NCBI GenBank assembly: GCA_037953625.1
Contig: CM075649.1
Coordinates: forward strand, 95,919,290-95,983,289
DNA from: Crotalaria pallida
Lineage: Eukaryota; Streptophyta; Magnoliopsida; Fabales; Fabaceae
Direction of reading: 5' to 3'
Length of the DNA stretch: 64,000 nucleotides
Part shown: piece after piece, positions 33,138 through 43,920 of the stretch
How positions within the stretch are numbered: position 1 is the first letter of the stretch
How the letters are laid out: every line of letters starts with the position of its first letter
Notes under the pieces: model-generated
Told to the model about the DNA's origin: nothing
Databases searched by the model: none
What the model saw: only the letters and a program-made list of their open reading frames with translations
Translations under genes and position numbers: made by a program

Positions 33138-35994
33138 ATTGTCTCTCTTGCAGGGTACTGTCAAGACTAACCACCGAAGTGCTTCTCGGTACATAATCTC
33201 TAAGGGTTGGTGATGGACGACCGTAGAGAGCCTCGAAAGGGGACATGTTGATGGAGGTGTGGAAAGAAGTGTTAAACCAAAACTCTGCCAAGTGAAGGAA
33301 CTAGAACCATGTACGAGGGTTCTCATTGGTGAAGCATCGCAAGTAAGTTTCTAGACATCTATTAACAACTTCAGTTTGTCCATCGGTTTCTGGATGATAA
33401 GCTGAGCTGAATTTTAGTGTTGTACCCAGGAGACGAAAAATTTCTTTCCAAAAATGACTGAGAAAAACTTTGTCCCTGTCAGAAACTACGGATCGTGGGA
33501 CCCCATGGAGCCTGACAATATGACAAATAAAATGACCAGCAAGTTGTTTAGCTGAAAAATGAGATGGAAGAGCAAGGAAATGGGAGTATTTGGACAAGCG
33601 GTCAACGATAACCCAGATAACGGTGTGACCATGTGAAGAAGGTAAACCCACTATGAAGTCCATGGAAATATCTTCCCATACTCTCTCTAGTGTTGATAGA
33701 GGTTGTAGGAGACCTTGTTTTTTTTAGGTATATATTTGTTACTTTGACAAGTTGGACAAGCTGAAATGAAAGCCTTTGTTTGAGTGTTGAGACCCGGCCA
33801 GTTGCAGCTAGCAGCAATTCGAGCCAAAGTTGGTTTGAGACCTGAGTGGCCCGCAAGAGGAGAAGAGTGAAACTCGACAATGATGGATTCGCGGAGGCCG
33901 GAACAGTAAGGTATAAACAATTTATTTTTGTAGTGCAGTAGCCCATTAGAGAAGTGGAAACCTTTCTGTATGTGCTCATTTGCTCATGTTGTTGTATGAG
34001 TTTTTTGCCTGCTGTTGTGGTGTAAAATTGGTGGAGCTGGTGGATGATTTCAGGCATAGGGGAGGAAAGAGCAGCAAAGATGGTGTCGTCCTCTGTATGA
34101 CAGCGAGAGAGAGCGTCCGCCACACGGTTAGTTTTCCCTGATCTGTACACTATTTCATAGCTGAACCCAATCAATTTTGTAGCCCATTTTTGTTGTTCTG
34201 GTGTGTGGAGGGTTTGGGTCATTAAGTGTTTCAAGCTTTGCTGGTCTGTTAGAATTCTGAACTGCTTCCCAATTAAATATTGTCTCCATTTTTTTACAGC
34301 TTCAGTCACTGCAAACATTTCCCTGTCATAGGCGAAAGCTGCCTACATGCGAGAAGACATCTTTTTGCTGAAATAAGCTACGGGATGATCTGATTGGGAT
34401 AGAACCGCGCCAATAGCAACTCTAGAGGCATCAGTTTATACCTCAAATACCTTGGAAAAATCTGGGAGTTTGAGGACAGAGGTTCCCACCATTGCATTTT
34501 GTAAATTTGTAAAGGCTAGCTGAGCCTCATCTGTCCATGTGAATGTAATATTTTTAAGTAGGTCGGTGAGGGGAGCGGTGAGAGTGTCGTAGTTCTTTAC
34601 AAACTTCCGATAGAAACCGGTGAGTCCTAAAAAACCACGGAGTTGAGTGATCGTGCGTGGTGGAGGCCAATCCACCATAGCTTTAATTTTTTCAGGATCC
34701 GGACTAACAACACCTGCTGAAATAATATGCCCTAGCTAGCTTACTGAGGTAACACCAAAAAGACACTTAGAAAGCTTAGCATAAAATTGGTTAGAATCTA
34801 ATAATGATAGAACAACATGCAAGTGTCCTAAATGATCATCGAAACAAGAGATGTAGACTAATATGTCATCAAAAAATACTAGGACAAACCGCCGTAGGTG
34901 GGGCCGAAGTAAGTCGTTCATTGCGGCCTGAAATGAGGAGGGGGCGTTAGTAAGTCCAAAGGGCATAACTAAGAACTCGTAATGCCCATGGAATTTACGA
35001 AACGCCGTCTTGTGAGTGTCTTGGGGATGAACTCGAATTTGATGATATCCGAAACGCAAGTCTATTTTTGAAAAAACAGTAGCAACATGCAATTCGTCCA
35101 GCAGTTCATCAATTGTTGGCATAGGAAAACAATCTTTAACAGTTATTGCATTTAAAGCGCAATAATCTACGCAAAATCTCCACGAACCATCTTTTTTTTA
35201 ACTAATAAAATAGGGGAAGAGAAAGGACTTGTGCTAGGTTTAACAATGCCTTCATTAACCATATCTTGCAACATAGATGTCATAAGTTCTTTTTGGTAAT
35301 AGAGGTAACGGTAAGGTTTAGCTTTAATAGGGGATGAGTTGGGTAATAGGGGAATATAATGGTCGTGAGGTCGGGGCGGAGGTAATCCTGTGGGTTTATC
35401 GAATACTTTAGGAAAATTGGTCAGAACAGTTTGGATAGTTGGATTAATGGGTTCGCTGGGCTGGTTAGAGGATAAGGTGGGCTGTGGGGTTGGGCCAAGA
35501 AATTGAATAGTGTGTAGGGAAGCAATGGCATTAGTATGAAATAATCTGACGAGTTGGTGAAAAGTGGATTGGGTAATGGAGGTTTGGTTGCTTCCTTTGA
35601 GGGTAATCGATGTGTCCCCAATGTTAAACTGCATTGAGGGAACAACAAAGTCAGAAATAACAGGGCCAAGAGTGCGCAGCCACTCGATGCCCAACACAAC
35701 ATCAGCCCCTTTTATGGATAGTAAATAGAAGGGGATGTGGAATGTGTGGTTTTGAAGCACAAAGGGGGTATTATCACAACGTCCATTGCAGTAAATGTGG
35801 GCACTGTTTCCCACCATAACGGGAAATTGAGGAGTTGAGGTAATAGGTAAATGTAAAAATTGAACAACTCTAGGTTGAATAACATTATGGGAGTTGCCTG
35901 TATCAATGAGAACAGTTACTGGGTGCCCAAAAATTGACCCATAGAATTTGAGTATTATGGGTGATAAATTACCCTCTAATGCTTGGTCAGACAA
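33138..35994 (-). pseudogene. pol of element E (protease, reverse transcriptase, RNase H, integrase), broken
   Basis: The protease shows VTVLIDTGNSHNVI near 35900. Reverse transcriptase starts before a shift near 35190 (run of seven T at 35192-35198) and continues with the catalytic FFDDILVYI near 34870. A stop at 34738-34736, a stop at 34438-34436 and another just before 34318 precede the RNase H part (ILTDQQSLKHLM). Integrase residues D, D, E lie in MDFIVGLP, VVSDRDKVF and GQTEVVNR (33663-33301). After a further shift near 33300 the integrase continues to 33138, ending in LQER followed by one more codon, where F begins. At least four frame breaks; not functional. Confidence 0.85.
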
Positions 35995-36045
35995 TTTGAA
36001 GTGTACCGGGTTAGAATCTGGATAGGTGGCTGGGGAGCTATCTAA

Positions 36046-36910
36046 TTACCCATACTCAATGGGCTCTAGAGTAATAAATTCATCTTGGCTGGGGGGATGG
36101 GGGATGTGGTCATCACACAGCAGTAAAAGAAATTGTTTGGGTTTACACTTGTGACCAACAATGAATTTTTCATCACAATTGTAGGAAAGCCCTTGAGCTC
36201 GGCGCTCTTGCATTTGGGCAGTAGTTAATTTGCGAATGGGGACGATATTACGAGGGGGTAAAGTGGGTTTTTGAGTGGGTGAGGGAGGTGGTGGTGGAAA
36301 ACGAGAAAAATGGGGTCGGTAATCTTTAAGTTTGGCTTCGATTAGCTTAGCAAGGCCAATTGCTTGGGAAAGGGATTGGGGTCGGATAATAGTCAATTCG
36401 CGTCGAATATCTGTTTGGAGGCCGGATAGAAAACAATTAAGCAAATTTTCTTTTGAAAGACCGGTAACTCGATTGGATAATTTTTCAAAAGAAGCTTGGT
36501 AATCAACTACTGTACCCGTTTGGCGTAATTTGAATAATTCCGCCTGGTGGTTGTCATAAGTGGATGGCCCAAATCTGCTTTCCAATGCTGTAGTAAAACT
36601 AGACCAGTCCAAAAGCTGGTTAGTGTGATAAAGCCATTTATACCAGCTAAGTGCGTCCCCTTTCATATAAAAGGCAGTCATATTCAATCTCTGATTCATG
36701 GGGACTTGGTAAAATTGAAAATATTTTTCAGCTTGGAAAACCCAATCAAGGAGTTCAGTACCATCAAAGGGTAGTAGGTGAATCTTTGGGGCTGTAGCAA
36801 AAGCAGGTTGTTGGGTAGGGTTAGGCGTGAAAGTGGGGGTAGGGTAGGAAAGGGAAAAATGTAATGGGGTATAAGGAAATTGATGAGGAGGTCGGATATA
36901 TGGGATAAAG
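36046..36910 (-). pseudogene. gag of element E, C-terminal part
   Basis: About 288 codons open. It shows the gypsy capsid pattern (DWVFQAEKYFQFYQV, then FTTALESRFGPS, then DYQASFEKLSNRV and NCFLSGLQTDIRREL), a proline-rich linker and a worn zinc knuckle (CDEKFIVGHKCK, with the first cysteine of the usual motif followed by aspartate). The N-terminal side is cut by element G at 36910/36911, inside the codons read from the duplicated TAAAG. Confidence 0.85.
36906..36910. other. Target-site duplication of element G, left copy (TAAAG)
   Basis: TAAAG precedes the LTR start at 36911 and recurs at 41539-41543 after the LTR end. Confidence 0.93.
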
Positions 36911-38205
36911 TGATACACCCAAGGAATTGAATGTATGTTTCCAATACTCTTTTCCTTAAATCTTTATGAATTCTAGTGGATTGTTTGTGCCTTGTATGAT
37001 CGAAAGCAATGAAATCACAAGAAGGAGTAAAGAAAACCGAATTGAGATGAGGAAAAATATGAATCAAGGATAGTGAAGGAAGGCGCCACACTTGAGAATC
37101 AAGTGATAAGCCTTGGTTGGACTCAAAAGAATCACTCAATTGAGCTCCTTCTCACAACCAAAAGGAAGAGAATCACTCTCTTGTGAACAAAGTCACATTT
37201 TATCACAAATGCCAAAACTAATTTTATTCATGCCAAAGTGTTACAATATATAAATGAGTACAAGTGCTTTCTAATTTCTTGGTTTGGGCCGTAGTAATCC
37301 TAAGCCCAACCTTGTAACTCCTAAACTTAAATCCTAACTAATGAAAGGTTGCATTAAATTGATTCCCATCATGTTTGATTTGTTTTCCTCTTGGCCGTAG
37401 CTTTTCATGTTTGTGGCTGCTATCTTCTTTCGATTCTTTTCCCTTATGATTCCATTTGTAACATCCTCCATTGATTGTAGCCGTAGAGATTAATTGCCCA
37501 TTAAGACTCCTCTTTTGTAACCTTTGAACATTGAAGGGCCGTATGTTATTTAGAGTGGCAATCATTCTTGGCTTCATTCTTCTTTATTGTGGCCATAGTA
37601 TTGATGATGGAGGAATCACACATTAATGAGCTCTTGAAGTTTTTAGTAACCCCCCATTAATGATCCATGATTGGCTTCTTGAATTTGTAACTCCCTTCTT
37701 CATTAAGTTTGTAACTGTCAAGCCATAACTCCTTCCTGAATTAATGGCTTTATTGATTGGCATTTATTCCTTGGAAACTTGGCCTTGAATACGTGAGTTT
37801 CTCTTGAGAATCTTCATGGTTGGCCTAAACCTAAACTAACTATTACAATTTGAATAAATTTAATACAAAACTTTGAAAAGTTAAATTAAACTAGAACACT
37901 AAAAGGAAACGACTTGGGTGCTTGCAAGCAACCTTAACTTATTACAACTTAAGAAAGAGAAACAAAAACATAAAGTAAACTAGAGTTCAAAAGAATCAAG
38001 TCTTCAAGTGATTGGCTCAATTGATGCAACAATGCCATGTTTCCTCTTCCTTGGTTCACTTTGATTTCCATTTGAAAAGTTATTGTTTGAGATTGGGCCT
38101 TAACTTGTGAATTGGGCCAAGCTATGAGTTGTGTTGTTGGTGGTTTCTTCCTTGATTAGAATCTTGAGTGAATTGAACTATTTGCTCCCTAGGAGACCTC
38201 TATCA
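36911..38205 (-). repeat. 3' LTR of element G
   Basis: 1295 bp; same length as 40244-41538 and very similar. Adjacent to the polypurine tract. Confidence 0.95.
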
Positions 38206-38218
38206 TTCCCCCTTTCTT
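38206..38218 (-). other. Polypurine tract of element G
   Basis: The + strand reads TTCCCCCTTTCTT, that is AAGAAAGGGGGAA on the - strand, directly before the LTR start. Confidence 0.8.
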
Positions 38219-39217
38219 GGAGAGGATTTGACCTCAAATCCCAAGCTTGCATACCTGAAAAGCAAGAAACAACCAACACTGGTTTATCAATCGAAACCTC
38301 AACTTCCTCACCTCTTATGTCACACTTGACGTGGACGTTGGAAAAACATAGTGTGGTCCACTCCATCAAAGGAAAAACCATTTGTTGAGTTTTATCAATC
38401 CACAAATCTTCCTTTAAAGGATATTCATGATTGTTTTCTTCCACCCAACTTGGTCTTGTGTACATAGGACTACTTGGCACTAAACCAATGGCCCTTTTAG
38501 GCCTCATTGTTGTGTCAACTTTCTCGTTGTGCAGCTCCTCCATGGGTACCTGAAATGTGGTATTACAACTAAGGTTGAACTTGTCAGTAAATGAAGCAGA
38601 AGAATTTGATCTTGACCCTTGTTGAGGATCTCTTTCATGGATTACAACCTCTTCTACATCACTGATGTTCTCTTCCCCTAGTTCACTCAGATTTTCCTCT
38701 TGTTTTCTCTCCTCAAAAGTTTGGTTCACTCTTATTTTCTTTTCTCTCATTTTATCTTGATCCATTTTCACTTGTTATGGGGGCATGGGTTTCAAGACTC
38801 TTGTCACTCCTTCATGGACAAAGGTGTATTTATTTGTTTTTCCTTCATGAACAACAGCCCTATCATATTGCCATGGTCTCCCTAACAAAAGGTGACATGC
38901 ATCCATGGAGACTATATCAAAAATTATTTTATCAACATACCTTCCTTTGGCAAATTCAATTTCCACTTGCTCATTGACTTCAATTTCATTCTCACTTTGA
39001 AACCCATGTTTTTTATAAGGTTTAGGGTGAGGGAAAATGGAAGCCCCAAGTGTTTCACCATCTTTGCACTAGCTATATTGATGCAACTTCCACCATCAAT
39101 AATGAAAGAGCAAAGAGTCTCTTTGATCAAGCATCTTGACTGAAAAAGATTTTCTTTTTGGTCTTCCATGCATTCATTTAAAAATTTGTTCAATAAGCAA
39201 ACATATTTCCCAGCCAT
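38219..39217 (-). pseudogene. Protease-like fragment and linker of a gypsy polyprotein in G
   Basis: On the - strand a frame opens at 39217 (MAGKYVCLLNKF...) with the aspartic protease core CSFIIDGGSCINIAS; the form DGG is usual in one group of plant gypsy elements. A frameshift in about 38960-39040 leads to the second half with CHLLLGRPWQYDRA and TFVHEGV, typical of the end of the protease region. A TAA at 38777-38775 is followed in the same frame by a charged linker rich in K and E that stays open to 38178, inside the LTR. No reverse transcriptase follows. Whether the fragment still makes a product is doubtful. Confidence 0.75.
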
Positions 39218-40243
39218 GGATCATAAACAAGAGTGATTAATTTTTTTGGAGTGGGAAAAACCAAGGACTGAAACAAATAAAGAACAAGTCAAGCAACGGC
39301 TTCGTTTTTTTTTAAACTTAATAGCAACGCTTCACAGTTGTTGCTATTTTTGGTTGCACAAACATCAACAAGGAAAAGATGCTGCAACAAGGACATACTC
39401 AAAGGTGATGCCTAAAAAAACGTTGCTACAAATCGCAAACAATTCAGCGACAACACACTCGCTGGAATAGATTTGGCTTCACAGTTTGAGAAAAAATAAT
39501 TTGTGGCAAAGAAGAACAAATCTGCCATGGTTTAACAATTCCAAAACAACAACGAATTCGTAACAAGAAAACAAGATAACAACGACTATAAAACTCACGG
39601 ATTAGCAATGGAATTTTAAACTCAGAAATTGGCTGCGATAAGCAAAAACACCAAACAACGATGGTTTTCAAGAAATAAAAGGACACAACAACACTATATC
39701 TGTGACGGAAAAGAAAACGAAGCACAAGAACAAGACAATTGCAACAAAAATAATGGCCAAAACAGCCACGGTTTGCAACAAAACAAAATACCAATCAGCC
39801 ACAACTATTGACGCAACAAGAATAGTGACGAAATAAGGCCAAATAGCCACGGTTCAAATGAAGAAAAGGAAAAACACAAAAGTAAAAATAAAAATAGCAA
39901 CGACTCAAACAAACTAAATAATGACGATTAACTCAAAAACTGCCACGGTTTGAATATTACACATAAAACACAGCCACGTTTTCAAATTGTTCATCAACAA
40001 AAGAACAAGGGAATTGGCAGCGACCAAATCAAAAAGAAAAACAGCACAAGAGACCCAAAATTAGAGACACAAAAATTTAGAAACAACAAAATGCAGCGAA
40101 ACCAAAATTTGTTGCATCAATTGACAAAACTAGTCCAAGGAAATGATGCAACAATACCTTGTTCTGATTACCAAGTTGGTATCAGCTTGTTGATAACAAC
40201 TTGGACGATTTCCTTAGAGAAATCTTTGGCTCTGATTTTAAAT
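39218..40243 (-). other. Leader of element G with recurring AACCGTGGC motif
   Basis: No gene. On the - strand AAACCGTGGC or a close variant recurs at about 39933, 39847, 39763, with weaker forms near 39970, 39528 and 39289. The expected primer site next to the LTR at 40244 is only faintly visible (ATCAGAGC on the - strand near 40228-40235, compared with the usual TGGTATCAGAGC). Confidence 0.5.
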
Positions 40244-41538
40244 TGATACACCCAAGGAATTGGATGTATGTTTCCAATACTCTTTTCCTTAAATCTTTAT
40301 GAATTCTTGTGGATTGTTTGTGCCTTGTATGATCAAAAGCAATGAAATCACAAGAAGGAGTAAAGAAAACCGAATTGAGATGAGGAAAACAATGAATCAA
40401 GGATAGTGAAGGAAGGCACCACACTTGAGAATCAAGTGATAAGCCTTGGTTGGACTCAAAAGAATCACTCAATTGAGCTCCTTCTCACAACCAAAAGGAA
40501 GAGAATCACTCTCTTGTGAACAAAGTCACGTTTTATCACAAATGCCAAAACTAATTTTATTCATGCCAAAGTGTTAGAATATATAGATGAGTCCAAGTGC
40601 TTTATAATTTCTTGGTCTGGGCCATAGTAATCCTAAGCCCAACCTTGTAACTCCTAAACTTAAATCCTAACTAATGAAAGGTTGCATTAAATTATTCCCA
40701 TCATGTTTGATTTTCTTTCCTCTTGGTCGTAGCTTTTCATGTTTGTGGCTGCTATCTTCTTTGGATTCTATTCCCTTATGATTCCATTTGTAACTTCCTC
40801 CATTGATTGCAGCCGTAGATATTAATTGCCCATATAGACTCCCCTTTTGTAACCTTTGAACATTGAAGGGTCGTATGTTATTTAGAGTGGCAATCATTCT
40901 TGGCTTCATTCTTCTTTATTGTGGCCATAGTATTGATGATGGAGGAATCACACATTAATGAGCTCTTGAAGTTTTTAATAACACCCAATTAATGATCCAT
41001 GATTGGCTTCTTGAATTTGTAACTCCCTTCTTCATTAAGTTTGTAACTGTCAAGCCATAACTCCTTCCTGAATTAATGGCTTTATTGATTGGCATTTATT
41101 CCTTGGAAACTTGGCCTTGAATACGTGAGTTTCTCTTGAGAATCTTCATGGTTGGCCTAAACCTAAACTAACTATTACAATTTGAATAAACTTTATACAA
41201 AACTTTGAAAAGTTAAATTAAACTAGAACACTAAAAGGAAACGACTTGGGTGCTTTCAAACAACCCTTAACTTATTACAACTTAAGAAAGAGAAACAAAA
41301 ACATAAAGTAAACTAGAGTTCAAAAGAATCAAGTCTTCAAGTGATTGGCTCAATTGATGCAACAATGTCATGTTTCCTCTTCCTTGGTTCAGTTTGATTT
41401 CCATTTGAGAAGTTATTGTTTGAGATTTGGGCTTGACTTGTGAATTGGGCCAAGCTATGAGTTGTGTTGTTGGTGGTTTCTTCCTTGATTAGAATCTTGA
41501 TTTAATTGAACTGGTTGCTCCCTAGGAGGCCTCTATCA
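40244..41538 (-). repeat. 5' LTR of element G
   Basis: 1295 bp, TGATACACCC...CTCTATCA, the partner of 36911-38205. Confidence 0.95.
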
Positions 41539-41543
41539 TAAAG
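41539..41543. other. Target-site duplication of element G, right copy (TAAAG)
   Basis: Exact repeat of 36906-36910. Confidence 0.93.
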
Positions 41544-42043
41544 GGTGCCATGGTAGGTGTTTGTATGATAGATGCAGTAGGTGGGGGGGTTTGGTAAAAT
41601 AGGGGCCATGAGTGAGGAGGTAGGAGAAGGGGTAGGGTTTGGGTAAGGGGAGGGTGGGGTGGGGGTGTGGGAAAAAAAAGGAAGGGCACGTGTAGTGGAG
41701 GGAGGGGTAATAGAAATGTTAGTAAATGGGAAAGGGGAGCTACCTTGTAAAAAATTAGGGTTTGATGTAAGAGGCCCCATCATGAGAACCTATTATAGAA
41801 AATTGAGTTTGGAGGTGAAGAGCAGCAAATAGCAATCTGGTCCATGTAGTGCTGGACAACCAAGTGTCTCGTGTCGACGGTGTGCTGCAACCGTGCATAC
41901 CGGTTGTCTTGGATATGCTGCTAGTTTTCCAACTGTGATTTCATAAGTTGCAGTTGAGAGGTGAGATGTTGCACCGCCTGTTTAGCAGGAGGTGGTGGTT
42001 GGGGGTCCGAATTTGGTGGGTGGGGAGGTTCAGGTTACGACAT
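41544..42043 (-). pseudogene. gag of element E, N-terminal part
   Basis: Likely start at the ATG 42043-42041. The third codon is already a stop, and another follows after a stretch reading SQLQLMKSQLEN; between and after them the frame reads as a proline-rich and then glutamine/leucine-rich gag N-terminus. A shift leads to the proline/threonine-rich part (41783 downward) that joins the capsid region on the other side of G. Confidence 0.65.
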
Positions 42044-42295
42044 AAAAGAATCAAAAATGATAGGAAGATTAGGGTTGAGGAGAAGAGAGAGGAGTTGCAA
42101 GATAAGGAAGAAGGCAAAATTAAAAATAACAAAGTTCTTTCTTACTTTCCTCAACAACGATCAGAAGCTTAATACAAGGAAATCCCTAGAGAGAATAAAC
42201 TTTGGGCTGAAAACTAACATAAGGGCCCAACAGAACATTAAAAAAATAGCAAATAAGCAACAAACTAACAAGTTATTCAAACATAGTCATCAAGT
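42044..42295 (-). other. Probable leader of element E
   Basis: 250 bp between the gag start of E and the LTR of H. On the - strand it is CT-rich close to the ATG, like a leader. I see no primer site or LTR edge, so E probably continues beyond H outside the window. The last five bases, CAAGT (42291-42295), would be the left target duplication of H. Confidence 0.45.
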
Positions 42296-42598
42296 TGTAA
42301 ATTCAATGCTCCTAACAACTATTTGGATATGATTTTGATGATGACAAAGTAATTCAGAATCAAGCTTTGAAGACAATGGAACAACAACAAGAAATCAAGA
42401 AATTTTTCAAGTGCATACTCATTCTCAATTTGGTTGTAACTGTAATTTATTATTTATGTTGAGAGTGGGTAGAATTAGTTAATCTCTTCTAAAGGGTAAA
42501 ATAATTAATATGATCATTAGGTTGAGATTAACTTGAATTAATAATTGAGAAGAAAAACAAAAAGGGAAAAATCAATTTTTACCATCTCTGATCAAAAC

Positions 42599-42738
42599 AT
42601 TCGAGTGTTTTGATAAAGACTCGAGTCTCCACTCGAGTATTCTGAAAAAGACTCGAGTGTTGGTGCCAGATCAGCAAATATAACCGTTGGTTTTGTACGT
42701 GCAACGGATCTTTTCCAACCTGGCCAAAAGACTCGAGT
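42599..42738 (+). repeat. Early-LTR cluster of ACTCGAGT in H
   Basis: Perfect copies at 42619, 42631, 42651 and 42731, plus ATTCGAGT at 42599, which is a perfect copy in the 3' LTR. It lies about 90 bases before the TATA-like ATATAA, so in the expected U3 part. Confidence 0.9.
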
Positions 42739-43610
42739 CTTTCGGCGCAGTCAGCAAAAATAAAGTCGTTGGAAGGACTAAAAAACCCATGGAGTGCATT
42801 TAAGTCTTCCCTAATCTTCTTATCATATAAGTTGCACACTATTGGCATGTACAAGACACAACAAGCATACTCCAATCTTCTTCTCAAATGTTAATCTCTC
42901 AAAAACTCAACTTTGCTCTCATATTGTCATTTTCCTCTTAGGTTGAGTTTTAGGTCTCAATTTTCATTGAGCTATGCTTATTTGTGCGAGTTCATTGTGA
43001 AATTCGTAATACACATACAAACTAGCTTGTTGCTTTAAGTCTTGGATTGTTCCCAAGCAAACCCTAGGTGGGACATAGGGTATTGGAGTCTTGAGAGTTC
43101 TCAAGCACTAAGACTAAGAAGTTCTTAGCCCGGTGAAGCTTCTTGTAGGGTGTTCAAGGAAGCTTTGGAAGAGTTCTTCATCACCGGAATCAAATTGGGG
43201 TAGAATTCAAGAGTTTGGTACACTCTTGAAGGGTTAGGTTGAGTGAGGCTATCTCAATTAATCCTTGTAATTTCTCACAATTTGATTTATAGAAAATCTC
43301 CTAAAGTGGTTAGGAGGACTGGATGTAGCTCATTGTTAAGAGTGAACCAGGATAAAATTTGTTTGTGTGTTGATTTATTGCTTTCATTCTTACTCTTGCT
43401 CAAACAACCTAAGGCTTTTCAAGGAAAAAGAATTATCTAGTTGGGTAGTAATCTCATAGCAATTAAGTGTTGTTAAGTTGTCATATTTTATCTTAATTTC
43501 TTACTATTCTATTAGATAAGTATCTGATCTGTGTTGGATTAATTAGAAGTAAGTTGCTGTTTCTTTTTCAGAACTGGTTTAGTGCAACTCTGTACGAAAG
43601 ACTCAAGTAT

Positions 43611-43714
43611 TTCTCTGAGTACTCGAGTTGTTCGTGCTCAAAGACTCGAGTTGACCATAAAAGACTCGAGTGGATCATCCTGAAACACTCGAGTGTTTCC
43701 TGAAAGACTCGAGT
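43611..43714 (+). repeat. Late-LTR cluster of ACTCGAGT in H
   Basis: Perfect copies start at 43621, 43644, 43664, 43687 and 43707, with ACTCAAGT at 43611. Spacing is close to 20 bases. The cluster ends 135 bases before the LTR end. Confidence 0.9.
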
Positions 43715-43851
43715 ATTTCGAGCTATTTCCAGAAAAATCAGCTTCTGTTCAATTCTTTTAATATCATTCGAAATATTTGGTATTGCTGCTTCATATTATT
43801 ATTCACCCTCCCTCTAGTAATTGCCAAGCCCGCTTGTTGGTTTCCAACAAG

Positions 43852-43863
43852 TGGTATCAGAGC
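43852..43863 (+). other. Primer-binding site of element H
   Basis: TGGTATCAGAGC, the standard complement of initiator tRNA-Met in plant elements, two bases after the LTR end. Confidence 0.95.
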
Positions 43864-43920
43864 TCGGTCGAAAGATCGAGTGTAACAACTTTTTCAAAAA
43901 AGATCTTTTTTTTGGAAGCT

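Larger units (their letters stand above)
36911..41538 (-). mobile_element. Element G: short non-autonomous LTR retrotransposon
   Basis: 4628 bp, two LTRs of exactly 1295 bp each with scattered differences, TGATACACCC...CTCTATCA, and a TAAAG duplication. Orientation is - : the purine tract AAGAAAGGGGGAA on the - strand abuts LTR 36911-38205. The 2.04-kb interior holds only a protease-like fragment with its linker and a long leader with repeated motifs. No gag, reverse transcriptase or integrase is visible, so it would depend on another gypsy element. Confidence 0.9.
33138..42295 (-). mobile_element. Element E: chromovirus-like Ty3/gypsy element, interrupted by G and truncated
   Basis: On the - strand, from the right: leader, gag N-terminus (42043 down to 41544), element G (36911-41538), the rest of gag (36910-36046), protease, reverse transcriptase, RNase H and an integrase that stops at 33138 against F. 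Neither LTR is in the window; element H starts at 42296. The gag style and the FFDD reverse transcriptase fit chromoviruses such as Reina; a chromodomain cannot be checked because the integrase end is lost. Confidence 0.75.
42296..43849 (+). repeat. 5' LTR of element H
   Basis: 1554 bp, TGTAAATTCA...TTTCCAACA. Contains two clusters of ACTCGAGT (42599-42738 and 43611-43714), a TATA-like ATATAA at 42825-42830, and the block GTGAACCAGGATAAA (43342-43356) shared with I and J. Confidence 0.95.

Noticed and set aside
36696..37139. Frame across the left edge of G and its repeat at 40182-40472
   Set aside because: It spans the junction of E gag and the G LTR, or lies in the LTR only; a chance frame.
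41502..41783. Independent small proline-rich gene on the - strand
   Set aside because: It is the worn N-terminal part of E gag joined by chance to the edge of G.
43777..43920. Upstream extension of the H gag frame
   Set aside because: It covers the end of the LTR and the primer site; the gag start at 43921 agrees with I.
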